Part shown: piece by piece, positions 7,535-15,448 of the stretch | Numbering within the stretch: position 1 is the stretch's first letter | Layout: every line of letters starts with the position of its first letter | DNA from: Lawsonibacter celer | GTDB taxonomy: Bacteria; Bacillota; Clostridia; Oscillospirales; Oscillospiraceae | Length of the DNA stretch: 64,000 nucleotides | Assembly (NCBI RefSeq): GCF_014281125.1 | Contig: NZ_JACOEA010000001.1 | Span: forward strand, 806,001-870,000 | Direction: 5' to 3' | The notes under the pieces: generated by a model | The model's input: the letters and a program-made list of their open reading frames with translations, nothing else | Database searches by the model: none | Told to the model about the DNA's origin: nothing | Made by a program: the position numbers and the translations under genes

Positions 7535-7610
7535 TGGTCCGAGTGACAGGATTCGAACCTGCGGCATCCTGCTCCCAAAGCAGGCGCGCTACCAACTGCG
7601 CTACACCCGG
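7535..7610 (-). tRNA. tRNA-Pro (anticodon UGG), CCA encoded
   Basis: A full cloverleaf can be drawn on the minus strand. The acceptor CCGGGTG pairs with CACTCGG (one G-U), the D arm is GCGC-AGTTGGTA-GCGC, the anticodon arm is CCTGC-TTTGGGA-GCAGG with anticodon TGG, and the T arm is GCAGG-TTCGAAT-CCTGT. ACCA closes the 3' end at 7535. The 3' end faces the mobile element, the usual geometry for a tyrosine integrase using a tRNA 3' end as attB. tRNA-Pro is therefore the probable attachment site, although the distal att copy lies outside the window. Confidence 0.95.
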
Positions 7611-7723
7611 TTATGAAATTTTCCAACTGTGGTCAAATATGGGGTCAGCGCCGGTTTTTGACCAGTTTCCGGCGAGGGGCAAAACTCCGTCAGCCTTAGC
7701 GTCCCAGAGCTTTCCGGGATTTT

Positions 7724-7797
7724 AGGAAAGTGCGGCTCGAACTCCGGCCTCACGCTCCCAAAAAAGGCACATTGCCAACTATACCAATCCAAGAGGT
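7724..7797 (-). pseudogene. Decayed tRNA-Pro-like relic
   Basis: Aligned with the intact tRNA-Pro next door, this stretch keeps the same order of blocks on the plus strand: tcgaac, cggc, gctcccaaa, aggc, ccaact, at almost identical spacing. The stems no longer pair well (for example the anticodon arm reads GCCTTTTTTGGGAGC) and the acceptor stem is lost. It looks like a degenerated tRNA copy, perhaps left by an earlier duplication or integration event. Confidence 0.5.
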
Positions 7798-7895
7798 AAA
7801 ATTTCGGTCTGGTTTTTTATTATAATATATCTGTGTTGGGATTGCAAGTGTTTGATTCTTTATGATATGATACTTTTTACGAGGTGAACCATATC

Positions 7896-8585
7896 ATGAG
7901 AATGAGAAAGAAGCCCAATCTAATCCCGCGGATGGACCGGTGCGCTCAGTTTCTGGTATCTAATCCGGAGGCACAGCGCGGAAGCTGGCGGATGTTAATG
8001 CCTCATGCGGAGGAGCTGCGGCTGGAGATTGGCTGCGGCAAAGGCCGTTTTACGGCGGAGACTGCGGCACAGAACCCCCAGGCGCTCTTTATCGCCATAG
8101 AACGGGTACCCGACGCCATGATTATCGCCATGGAACGTGCCCGTGACATGGGGCTGAACAACGTGTTTTTCATTGATGCAGACGCGGCGCGCCTGCCCGA
8201 CTATTTTGCTCCTGGTGAGGTGGATTTCATTTATCTCAACTTCAGCGATCCCTGGCCCTCCAATCGTCACGCCAAGCGGAGACTGACGCACCCGGACTTT
8301 TTACTGCGCTATCGGCAGGTATTGCGGCCGGCGGGCGAAATTCACTTTAAAACGGACAACCGCAACCTGTTTGAGTGGTCCCTGTTCCAATTCCCCAAAG
8401 CCGGGTTTACCCTCTCCCAGGTTACGCGGGATCTCCACGCTGGCGGCGTCTGCGGCGTAATGACCGATTATGAGGAGAAGTTCCACGCCATGGGGATCCC
8501 CATCAACCGCTGTGTGGGCACCATGACCGCCCTTCCCCGGCCGGCAGAGCCAGAGGATGGTGAGAAATCCCCTGCGCTGTTATAA
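7896..8585 (+). CDS. trmB: tRNA (guanine-N7-)-methyltransferase
   Basis: 229 aa. S-adenosylmethionine-dependent methylation of G46 in the tRNA variable loop. Visible motifs are RLEIGCGKGRF (SAM-binding motif I), FIAIERV, NVFFIDADAARL and the family signature YLNFSDPWPSNRHAKRRLT, followed by GEIHFKTDN. Start at ATG 7896 because GAGGTG (7881-7886) stands nine bases upstream; the in-frame GTG at 7884 lies inside that SD. First host gene after the tRNA-Pro, in its own transcription unit. Confidence 0.93.
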   Translation: MRMRKKPNLIPRMDRCAQFLVSNPEAQRGSWRMLMPHAEELRLEIGCGKGRFTAETAAQNPQALFIAIERVPDAMIIAMERARDMGLNNVFFIDADAARLPDYFAPGEVDFIYLNFSDPWPSNRHAKRRLTHPDFLLRYRQVLRPAGEIHFKTDNRNLFEWSLFQFPKAGFTLSQVTRDLHAGGVCGVMTDYEEKFHAMGIPINRCVGTMTALPRPAEPEDGEKSPALL

Positions 8586-8638
8586 AAGCGACGGAAACCC
8601 GCGCCTCCTTCGGCTGGCAAAATTGTGCAATCCGCAGC

Positions 8639-8668
8639 TTGACGTCAGGGCTGGAGATCCGATAGAAT
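8639..8668 (+). promoter_or_regulatory. Promoter of the MATE exporter
   Basis: TTGACG (8639-8644), 18-bp spacer, TAGAAT (8663-8668). It lies in the trmB-MATE gap; transcription would start near 8675, only about 15 nt before the terminator hairpin at 8689. Confidence 0.6.
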
Positions 8669-8688
8669 AAAGGCACCGAGTAGCAGAA

Positions 8689-8723
8689 ATGCGTAAATCC
8701 AGGAATGGATTTACGCATTTTTT
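8689..8723 (+). terminator. Terminator in the short leader of the MATE gene
   Basis: ATGCGTAAATCC (8689-8700) pairs with GGATTTACGCAT (8707-8718), a perfect 12-bp stem followed by tttttta. It lies between a promoter (8639-8668) and the MATE SD (8731), so besides ending trmB transcripts it could attenuate the exporter. Confidence 0.75.
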
Positions 8724-8741
8724 ATGTTTCAGGAGGCAGTT

Positions 8742-10127
8742 ATGGACGAAAAAGCGAACAATCCCATGGCAGTCCTGCCGGTCAACCGGCTGATGCTGAA
8801 GATGGGCATACCGATGATCTTATCCATGGTAATGCAGGCGCTGTACAATATTGTGGACAGCTATTTTGTCAGCGGCATTGCCGACACCGCCCAGGTCACA
8901 GGTCTGGGTGAAAAAGCCCTAACCGCCCTGACGCTGGCCTTTCCGGTTCAGATGCTGATAGTTGCCGTGGGCATTGGAACCGGCGTGGGCACCAATGCTC
9001 TGCTGGCCCGCAGCCTTGGGCAGGGCGACCGGGAGAAGGCAGGCAGAATTGCCGGAAACACCTTCTTTTTAGGTGGCATTCTCTATGCGGCTTTTCCTCT
9101 CTTCGGGCTTTTCGGCGTACGCGGGTATATTGCCACGCAGACAGAGGACCCCGTGGTGCTGCAGATGGGGCTGGAATATCTGCAGATCTGCTGCGTTGCC
9201 TCTATGGGCATGGTGTCCTTTGCGGTGTTTGAGAAATTGCTGCAGGCTACCGGGCGCTCCCAGCTGTCCACCATTGCCCAGATTTCCGGGGCACTGGTAA
9301 ATATCATTTTTGATCCCATCCTCATCTACGGCTGGCTGGGCGTGCCAGAAATGGGCATCCGGGGCGCCGCCTGGGCCACTGTGCTGGGGCAGATTGTCTC
9401 CGCCCTTCTGGCCTTTTTCTTCCATCTCCGATATAACCTTGAGGTGACGATACGGCCGGCCGACCTCAAGCCAGACGGCCGCCTCATCTCCGGAATCTAT
9501 CAAATCGGCGTGCCGGCGATCATCGCCCAGGCCCTGATGTCCGTGATGACCTACGGGCTGAATCTGATTCTGATGGGCATGTCCCCCAATGCGGTAACGG
9601 CCTACGGACTCTATTACAAAATCCAGCAGTTCATTCTCTTTGCCGCCTTTGGGCTGCGGGACGCCATCACCCCTATCGTCTCCTTCGCCTACGGCATGGG
9701 AAGCCGGGACCGGATCCGCGCGGGCATCCGATACGGGATGCGATATACCCTGGTCATTATGCTGGCCGGATTGATCGGTCTGGAGCTGCTGGCCTCTCCC
9801 CTCTCTTCCGCGTTTGCCCTGTCCGGGTACACCATGCAGCTGTGCACTCTGGCCACCCGACTGGCCTCTCTGAGCTTTCTCTTCGCCGGAATCAACATCG
9901 CCGCCCAGGGCGTTCTCCAGGCCCTTGGCTGCGGGCTGCGCTCACTGGTGCTCTCCCTGTGCCGGCAGCTGATCTTTGTCCTACCCGTAGCCTGGTTATT
10001 CGCCCGCACCGCAGCGGCGGACACCCTGGTCTGGCTCACCTTTCTCATTGCCGAAGGCGCCACTGCCCTTCTTACGGCTGTCATGCTGCGGCAGGTTTAC
10101 CAAACGAAAATCGATCTGCTCCACTGA
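8742..10127 (+). CDS. MATE family multidrug/cation efflux transporter
   Basis: 461 aa, about 12 hydrophobic segments, typical MATE length. The N-terminus has NRLMLKMGIPMILSMVMQALYNIVDSYFV, the conserved first-helix pattern of DinF/NorM-like transporters, and the second half repeats it (IYQIGVPAIIAQALMSVMTYG). The family uses Na+ or H+ gradients to export cationic drugs or metabolites across the inner membrane; substrate unknown here. Start at 8742, six bases after AGGAGG (8731-8736); an ATG at 8724 would contain the SD. Confidence 0.88.
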   Translation: MDEKANNPMAVLPVNRLMLKMGIPMILSMVMQALYNIVDSYFVSGIADTAQVTGLGEKALTALTLAFPVQMLIVAVGIGTGVGTNALLARSLGQGDREKAGRIAGNTFFLGGILYAAFPLFGLFGVRGYIATQTEDPVVLQMGLEYLQICCVASMGMVSFAVFEKLLQATGRSQLSTIAQISGALVNIIFDPILIYGWLGVPEMGIRGAAWATVLGQIVSALLAFFFHLRYNLEVTIRPADLKPDGRLISGIYQIGVPAIIAQALMSVMTYGLNLILMGMSPNAVTAYGLYYKIQQFILFAAFGLRDAITPIVSFAYGMGSRDRIRAGIRYGMRYTLVIMLAGLIGLELLASPLSSAFALSGYTMQLCTLATRLASLSFLFAGINIAAQGVLQALGCGLRSLVLSLCRQLIFVLPVAWLFARTAAADTLVWLTFLIAEGATALLTAVMLRQVYQTKIDLLH

Positions 10128-10130
10128 CAA

Positions 10131-10168
10131 AAACAGGCCGGAAGCAAATTGCTTCCGGCCTGTTTTTC
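10131..10168. terminator. Bidirectional terminator between MATE and SLH genes
   Basis: AAACAGGCCGGAAGC (10131-10145) with GCTTCCGGCCTGTTT (10151-10165), 15 bp, flanked by A-run and T-run. It serves the convergent genes on both sides. Confidence 0.85.
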
Positions 10169-10175
10169 ACTTCTC

Positions 10176-11495
10176 TTACCAGCGGAACCATCCGCTGTCC
10201 TCGCGGGTCTCCAGCAGATCCAGGGCTCCGCAGAGCAGCTCGGCCGCATCGGCGCGAGTAAGGGTATTTTCCAGACCCAGTGCACCGGTGCTGTCCGCGG
10301 GCAGGACGCCGCAGCTGTTCAGATTCGCCGCCGACTGCAGGGCCCAGGCGGGGGCGGCGGCGCTGTCCGCAAACTGCGCGGTCGTCACCGCGTCCGTTAC
10401 CTGAAGGGCGCGATCCATCAGAACGGCCGCTTCCGCACGGGTAATTGCGTCCGTACTGCGGAAAACCACCTGGCCGTCGGAGGTCACAGCTCCCTGAACC
10501 AGTCCGGCCTTCAGAGCGGAAGAGGCGTAGGGCTTGGCCCAGGTGGGAATCTCCAGGTCATCGGCAAAGCCGGTGCGCTCTACCCCCTCCAGGGTGCTCA
10601 TCCCCACCGCCTGCATAGCCATGGCCACAAATTCACCACGGCTGACCGGTTCCTCCGGGCGGAAGAAATAGGAGCCGCCCATGCACTCCCCCACCAGGAT
10701 TCCCTCCTCCGCCATGCGGATGGCCGCCTTTTGGGCCGGGTCGCCGGTCATATCCACATAAGAAATAGTAGTTTTGGCCTTTTCAATTTTGATCTTTACG
10801 GTGGCGGGATCCGAGGCATTGCCCGCCGTATCCACCGCCACATAGGTGAAGGAATCCTTGCCGGTCTTGTTCTCATAGGGGGTGTAAACAAAGGTATTTC
10901 CGCCGTCCTCCGGCATAGTAATGGAGCCGCGGGCAGGCTTCTCCACCAGCTGGAAGGTGAGCAGGTCGCCCTCCGGGTCCACTGCGGCAAATTGCCCGGT
11001 AATCGCCACATTTTTATACGTGCTCATATTCAGATTTTCCGCCACAGGTGTGGAGTTCTCGCCAGCCAGGAGATAGAGCCCCACGGTCACCGGCTCCCCG
11101 GTCGCTCCGTCTGAAAATACAGGGGTAAATACAAAGTCCGTGGTGGAGCTGGTGGGAACGGCGGCAGGCGCAAAGCGCAGTCCGTCCACGGCAGCCATGC
11201 TTACCACATCGCCCTCCCCCAGCAATTGTCCGCCCAGAGTGAGCACGCCGGCCCCGGCGTCCGGCAGCCGGTCCACAATCACAGACTCCAGGGCGGCGTC
11301 CCCCTCCACCCGGAAATCCGCCCGTGTAAAGGCGATCTCCTGGGTGATGGGACCGTTTTTGGAAAAGGCGGATACGGCCGGGGCAGCGTTTTGTCCGCCG
11401 GACAGCAGCGCGGACGCGGGCATCCCCGCAGTACAGAGCACAGCGGCCAAAACCGCCACGGGGAGGGCACGGCGCAGGAAGGAACAGTGTTTCAA
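10176..11495 (-). CDS. Secreted cell-surface protein with cadherin-like and SLH domains
   Basis: 439 aa. Starts at a TTG (11495) with AGGAGG eight bases upstream. A signal peptide (residues about 1-29, RRALPVAVLAAVLCTAG-MPASA) leads to two beta-rich modules; the second (about 175-235: AVDPEGDLLTFQLVE ... DSFTYVAVDTAGN) is a cadherin-like/Big_9 repeat. Three SLH-type segments follow to the end (YVDMTGDPAQKAAIRMAEEG..., GFADDLEIPTWAKPY..., QFADSAAAPAWAL...), which anchor proteins to pyruvylated secondary wall polymer. The SLH region is C-terminal, as in many S-layer-associated enzymes and adhesins. Cargo function unknown. Confidence 0.82.
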   Translation of the reverse strand: MKHCSFLRRALPVAVLAAVLCTAGMPASALLSGGQNAAPAVSAFSKNGPITQEIAFTRADFRVEGDAALESVIVDRLPDAGAGVLTLGGQLLGEGDVVSMAAVDGLRFAPAAVPTSSTTDFVFTPVFSDGATGEPVTVGLYLLAGENSTPVAENLNMSTYKNVAITGQFAAVDPEGDLLTFQLVEKPARGSITMPEDGGNTFVYTPYENKTGKDSFTYVAVDTAGNASDPATVKIKIEKAKTTISYVDMTGDPAQKAAIRMAEEGILVGECMGGSYFFRPEEPVSRGEFVAMAMQAVGMSTLEGVERTGFADDLEIPTWAKPYASSALKAGLVQGAVTSDGQVVFRSTDAITRAEAAVLMDRALQVTDAVTTAQFADSAAAPAWALQSAANLNSCGVLPADSTGALGLENTLTRADAAELLCGALDLLETREDSGWFRW

Positions 11496-11618
11496 GAGAA
11501 TGACCTCCTAACCTAAATCAAAGAATGGTTCGCCCTTATTCTTTACCAAGGCAGGAGGAATATGCAGGGAAAGGCAGTTCTTTTCCAGGACTTTTTCAGT
11601 CCTTCTGCGCTGCAGCGT

Positions 11619-11646
11619 CGGGCCGGGTCTGTTCAGACCCGGCCCG
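11619..11646 (-). terminator. Strong hairpin downstream of rodA
   Basis: 13-bp stem CGGGCCGGGTCTG (11619-11631) with CAGACCCGGCCCG (11634-11646). It lies just after rodA on the minus strand, but the T-rich tail is on the plus-strand side, so termination of rodA by it is only probable. Confidence 0.4.
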
Positions 11647-11666
11647 TCTTTCTCTGTGCTGCCGCG

Positions 11667-12857
11667 CTATAGCTTGCTCCGGTCCCGCAGCCAGCTGGGG
11701 AGCGAGCGCATTTTGATACCGGAGACAATCCCCATGGCGGCAAACATGGTGACAATGGACGACCCGCCATAGCTGAAAAAGGGCAGGGTCAGGCCCACCA
11801 GTGGGAAGACATACAGGCACATGCCCACATTGATGCCCACTTGTACCAGCAGCATGCCTGCGTAGCCCAGGGCAATCAGCGCGGACTGGGCGGAACAGGC
11901 CCGGTGGGCCACCCAAACGCAGCGCAGGATGATGCACGCCAGGATCAACAGCAGCAGCAGGCAGCCCACCAGTCCCAACTCCTCCCCACACACAGCGAAA
12001 ATCTCATCCGTATGACGGGCATTGAGGGCCGATTCCGATTTACTCTGTGTCTGAATTCCCTTGAGGTAGCCCAGCCCGGTGAGGCCGCCGCTGCCGATGG
12101 CCATGATGCTGCGGCTCTGCTGCCAGCCAATCACCTGGGTCTGTTCATAGATCGTCTCTTGATTGCCCAGGATGTGGTCGATGACCACACTGATTCTCCG
12201 GGCGAAATACTGATCGCTGATGCGGGGCCAGATCAAGAACACCCCCACCGCGCACACCACGGCGGCCAAGAGAAACCATCGCTTCTTCACCCCTCCCGCC
12301 CAGGCCATGATGACAAAGATGAGCAGATAGGTCAGGCCCATGCCAAAGTCACCAGACGCCACGGAGATCAGCCCGAACATGAATAGCGTGTGACCTGCAA
12401 TCTGGATGACGGATGTTGGTCTGCTCAACCCCTTTTCCTGGAGCCGGTTCATCTGCCAGGCCAGCAGCAGTACAAAGGAAAGCTTCGCGATCTCCGCGGG
12501 CTGGAGATTGACCGGAAATCCCGGAAAATGCACCCAGCTGCGGTTTCCACCCCGCTCCACACCCAATGGAGTCCGCACTAACAGGTTGAACCCGATGTTG
12601 AACAGCAGCAGCAGTTTCCACGATTTTTCGGTAAACAGCTCAATATCCACCGAGGAGAGAAGAATATAGATGAGCACACCCAGGCAGATGGCGGCCGCCT
12701 GGATGAGCACATAGCGGTTGGTCTCCAGGTAGCGGGTGGCGCTATATATGAGCACCAGGCCGTACCCGCTGGCAATGAGGCATAGGGAGAGCAGCAGCAG
12801 ATCCCCTTTATGGAAAAATTCGCGAATGGAATCAGAAAGCCAGGACAGCGTCCCCAC
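11667..12857 (-). CDS. rodA: Rod-shape/cell-division SEDS protein (peptidoglycan polymerase)
   Basis: 396 aa, about ten membrane helices. FtsW/RodA/SpoVE hallmarks are present: SGYGLVLIYSATRY near the N-terminus, RSWVHFPGFPVNLQPAEIAKLSFVL (the PAE/K loop), SGDFGMGLTYLLIF (the D in the catalytic loop), and PLVGLTLPFFSYGGSSIV at the C-terminal end. SEDS proteins polymerise lipid II glycan strands with a class B PBP. I set the start at GTG 12857, behind AAAGGGGG, because longer in-frame extensions run antisense through tsaE. RodA is favoured over FtsW by general resemblance only. Confidence 0.88.
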   Translation of the reverse strand: MGTLSWLSDSIREFFHKGDLLLLSLCLIASGYGLVLIYSATRYLETNRYVLIQAAAICLGVLIYILLSSVDIELFTEKSWKLLLLFNIGFNLLVRTPLGVERGGNRSWVHFPGFPVNLQPAEIAKLSFVLLLAWQMNRLQEKGLSRPTSVIQIAGHTLFMFGLISVASGDFGMGLTYLLIFVIMAWAGGVKKRWFLLAAVVCAVGVFLIWPRISDQYFARRISVVIDHILGNQETIYEQTQVIGWQQSRSIMAIGSGGLTGLGYLKGIQTQSKSESALNARHTDEIFAVCGEELGLVGCLLLLLILACIILRCVWVAHRACSAQSALIALGYAGMLLVQVGINVGMCLYVFPLVGLTLPFFSYGGSSIVTMFAAMGIVSGIKMRSLPSWLRDRSKL

Positions 12858-12892
12858 CCCCCTTTCGTCTTTTACATGGAAAATCCAATTTA

Positions 12893-12921
12893 GTTTACCA
12901 TCTTTTTTGCCTTTGGTAAAC
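12893..12921. promoter_or_regulatory. 8-bp inverted repeat in the rodA-tsaE divergent region (operator candidate)
   Basis: GTTTACCA (12893-12900) and TGGTAAAC (12914-12921) are perfect mirror arms with a 13-bp spacer, overlapping the -35 to spacer region of the tsaE promoter. Regulator unknown. Confidence 0.45.
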
Positions 12922-12935
12922 GGTTGTGCTATAAT
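12907..12935 (+). promoter_or_regulatory. Promoter of tsaE-tsaB operon
   Basis: TTGCCT (12907-12912), 17-bp spacer ending in TGC, TATAAT (12930-12935): a consensus extended -10 promoter 32 bp before the tsaE start. Confidence 0.75.
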
Positions 12936-12966
12936 CTTATGGTAATTTTCACATTTGAGGTGTCTC

Positions 12967-13395
12967 ATGGAATATGTGACCAATTCCCCCCGGGAGACAG
13001 AGGACACGGGCGCGGCGCTGGCGGAGCGGCTGGAACCGGGCACCGTGGTGGCCTTCACCGGGGACCTGGGGGCAGGCAAAACCGCTTTTGTCCGGGGTCT
13101 GGCCCGGGGCTTGGGCATCCGGGAGCGGGTAACCAGCCCCACGTTCACCATTGTCAATGAATACGAGGGGGGGCGCCTGCCCCTGTTCCACTTCGACATG
13201 TACCGACTGGGCTCGGCCGACGAGCTGTTCGATATCGGCTGGGAGGACTATCTCGCCCGGGGGGGTGTGTGCGCTGTGGAGTGGAGCGAAAATATCGAAA
13301 GCGCGCTGGACGCCGGCTGTATCCGGGTGGACATCCGCCGGGGTGAGGCAGACAATCAGCGGCGCATTTCCATTGCCGGGGAGGGGTTTGAATGA
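12967..13395 (+). CDS. tsaE: tRNA t6A biosynthesis ATPase TsaE
   Basis: 142 aa. P-loop FTGDLGAGKTAFVRGLARGLG near residue 30, then VTSPTFTIVNEYEG and LFHFDMYRL, all characteristic of TsaE (YjeE). It is the ATPase that drives turnover of the TsaBCDE complex, which puts threonylcarbamoyl on A37 of ANN-decoding tRNAs. ATG 12967 follows GAGGTG; upstream TTG 12955 is not needed. The stop overlaps tsaB by 4 bp (ATGA). Confidence 0.93.
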   Translation: MEYVTNSPRETEDTGAALAERLEPGTVVAFTGDLGAGKTAFVRGLARGLGIRERVTSPTFTIVNEYEGGRLPLFHFDMYRLGSADELFDIGWEDYLARGGVCAVEWSENIESALDAGCIRVDIRRGEADNQRRISIAGEGFE

Positions 13396-14105
13396 AGATT
13401 CTGGCTCTGGAATCCTCCGCCGCCGCCTGCTCGGCGGCCCTGTGCGAGGACGAGCGGCTGGTGGCCCAATCCTTTCAGAACAACGGGCTCACCCACTCCC
13501 GCACCCTGATGCCCATGGTGGAGGCCCTGCTGGCCAACTGCGGCGAAGCGCTGACCAATGTGGACCTGATCGCCGTGGCCGCTGGGCCAGGCTCCTTTAC
13601 CGGTCTGCGCATCGGGGTGTCCACCGCCAAGGGCCTGGCCTGGCCGGGAGACAAGCCCTGTGCCGCCTGCTCCACCCTGGAGTCCATGGCCTGGGGCCTG
13701 GCCCACACCGGCGGGGCGCTGTGCGCCGTTATGGACGCCCGGCGCAGCCAAGTGTATAACGCCCTCTTCCGCGGGACAGGCGCGGGGCTGGAGCGGCTGT
13801 GCCCCGACCGGGCGGTGGGCCTGGAGGAGTTGGGGGAGGAGTTAAAAAAGAGCGGAAAGCCGCAAATTTTGGTTGGAGACGGCGCGCATTTGTGCTATAC
13901 TACCTTCAGAGCACAGGGACTGGACGTCTGTCTCGCGCCGCCCCACCTGCTGTTTCAGAGTGCGTGGGGCGTTGCCCGGTGCGCGCTGGAGCTGGCCCGG
14001 AGGGGCGAGCTGACCAGCGCGGCGAAACTGGCCCCGGTCTACCACCGTCTCTCCCAGGCGGAACGAGAGCGTCTTGCCAAGCTGAACGCCAACACCAAAG
14101 AATAA
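13392..14105 (+). CDS. tsaB: tRNA t6A biosynthesis protein TsaB
   Basis: 237 aa. ASKHA-fold scaffold of the t6A complex. Visible motifs are MKILALESSAAACSAALCED at the N-terminus, GLTHSRTLMPMVEALL, and IAVAAGPGSFTGLRIGVSTAKGLAW, the YeaZ/TsaB signature. It pairs with TsaD (not in this window) and TsaE (directly upstream, 4-bp overlap). The C-terminal lobe (VYHRLSQAERERLAK) is of normal length. Confidence 0.93.
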   Translation: MKILALESSAAACSAALCEDERLVAQSFQNNGLTHSRTLMPMVEALLANCGEALTNVDLIAVAAGPGSFTGLRIGVSTAKGLAWPGDKPCAACSTLESMAWGLAHTGGALCAVMDARRSQVYNALFRGTGAGLERLCPDRAVGLEELGEELKKSGKPQILVGDGAHLCYTTFRAQGLDVCLAPPHLLFQSAWGVARCALELARRGELTSAAKLAPVYHRLSQAERERLAKLNANTKE

Positions 14106-14123
14106 ACAAAGGGGAATGAAGCC

Positions 14124-14759
14124 ATGAATATGGAAAAGGTACACATTTTGGACCACCCGCTGCTCCAGCACAAGCTGTCCATCCTCCGGGACGAGCGCAC
14201 CGGCGTCAAGGAATTCCGCGAGGTGGTCTCTGAAATCGCCACCCTGATGTGCTATGAGGCCACCCGGGACCTGCCCCTGCAGGAGGTGGAGATCAAGACC
14301 CCAATCACCACCGCCAAATTTAAGACCATTGCCGGCAAGAAGCTGGCCATTGTCCCCGTGCTGCGGGCTGGTCTGGGCATGGTGGACGGCATTCTCACCC
14401 TGATCCCCTCTGCCAAGGTGGGGCATATCGGCCTCTACCGCGACCCGGACACCCTGGAGCCGGTGGAATACTACTGCAAGATGCCCACCGACATCGCCGA
14501 GCGGGATGTGATTATCCTGGATCCCATGCTGGCCACCGGCGGCTCCGCCTCCGCGGCCATCCAGTTCATCAAGAACTATGAGGTCAAGCATGTCAAGCTG
14601 ATGAACATCATCGCCGCCCCCGAGGGCATCCAGCGGGTGCAGCACGACCACCCCGACGTGGATATCTACTGTGCCGCCCTGGATGAGAAGCTTAATGACC
14701 ACGGCTACATCGTCCCCGGCCTGGGCGATGCGGGCGACCGGATCTTCGGCACAAAGTAA
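14124..14759 (+). CDS. upp: Uracil phosphoribosyltransferase
   Basis: 211 aa. Converts uracil plus PRPP to UMP in pyrimidine salvage. Conserved segments are [17 protein letters not shown] at the N-terminus, [27 protein letters not shown] (the PRPP-binding loop), and [17 protein letters not shown] at the C-terminus. It begins 18 bp after tsaB with SD AAAGGGG, probably in the same transcript, and ends at a strong terminator. Confidence 0.95.
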   Translation: MNMEKVHILDHPLLQHKLSILRDERTGVKEFREVVSEIATLMCYEATRDLPLQEVEIKTPITTAKFKTIAGKKLAIVPVLRAGLGMVDGILTLIPSAKVGHIGLYRDPDTLEPVEYYCKMPTDIAERDVIILDPMLATGGSASAAIQFIKNYEVKHVKLMNIIAAPEGIQRVQHDHPDVDIYCAALDEKLNDHGYIVPGLGDAGDRIFGTK

Positions 14760-14776
14760 CATATACAACGGCTTTC

Positions 14777-14809
14777 AGCCCGTCTTCCCTCCGGAAGGCG
14801 GGCTTTTTT
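14777..14809 (+). terminator. Terminator after upp
   Basis: AGCCCGTCTTCC (14777-14788) with GGAAGGCGGGCT (14793-14804), CTCC loop, followed by six T residues. Confidence 0.85.
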
Positions 14810-14896
14810 ATGAAAATTTCTGTCCTGCTGTGCTCTCAGGCCGGAAAACACCGTCTATACAGGTGAGCGCTCAAATCAGAGACGGAGGTGAAGCGG

Positions 14897-15448
14897 ATGG
14901 AAGACAGCGAGATCATCCGCCTGCTGTTCCAGCGGGACCAGCAGGCGCTGACCGGGCTGGCCAGGTCCTACGGGTCCCTCTGCGGCGGGCTGGCCCTGCG
15001 CATCCTGGGCGACCGGCGGGACGCGGAGGAGTGCGTCAACGACGTGTGGCTGCGGGTATGGAACGCCATTCCCCCGGCCCGGCCGGAGCGTTTGCCCGCC
15101 TACCTCTGCCGGATCACCCGCAATCTGGCCCTGGACCGTCTGGCCGGCTGCCGGCGGCAGAAGCGGGGCGGAGAGTCGGCTTTCTTGCTCTGCGAGCTGA
15201 GCGAGTGTCTCCCCGCCCGCTGGGACACGGAGGAGCTGGCCGACGACAGCGTGGCCCGGGCCATCGAGGCCTTTTTGGCCAGGCTGGACCGCCGGAGCCG
15301 CACCCTTTTCCTGCGGCGGTATTTCTACGCCGAGCCGGTGTCCACCCTGGCGGAGGCTTTCAGCATGAAGGCCTCCACCGTGTCCACCACCCTCAATCGC
15401 CTGCGTACCAGACTCAGGCACTACTTGGAACAGGAGGGCATCCTATGA
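14897..15448 (+). CDS. ECF-type RNA polymerase sigma factor
   Basis: 183 aa, sigma-70 region 2 and region 4 only. Region 2 has LGDRRDAEECVNDVWLRVWNAIPP and the -10 recognition stretch RLPAYLCRITRNLALDRL; region 4 has LDRRSRTLFLRRYFYAEPVSTLAEAFSMKASTVSTTLNRLR. ATG 14897 follows GGAGGTG; the GTG at 14888 lies inside the SD. Its last codon overlaps the next gene (ATGA), a membrane protein that is the likely anti-sigma factor. Confidence 0.88.
   Translation: MEDSEIIRLLFQRDQQALTGLARSYGSLCGGLALRILGDRRDAEECVNDVWLRVWNAIPPARPERLPAYLCRITRNLALDRLAGCRRQKRGGESAFLLCELSECLPARWDTEELADDSVARAIEAFLARLDRRSRTLFLRRYFYAEPVSTLAEAFSMKASTVSTTLNRLRTRLRHYLEQEGIL

Noticed and set aside
12858..13199. N-terminal extension of RodA
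   Set aside because: It runs antisense through tsaE and its promoter and is not SEDS-like.
14671..15444. Long extension of the anti-sigma reading frame upstream to within upp
   Set aside because: It runs out of frame through upp and the sigma gene; the coupled ATG at 15445 is the real start.
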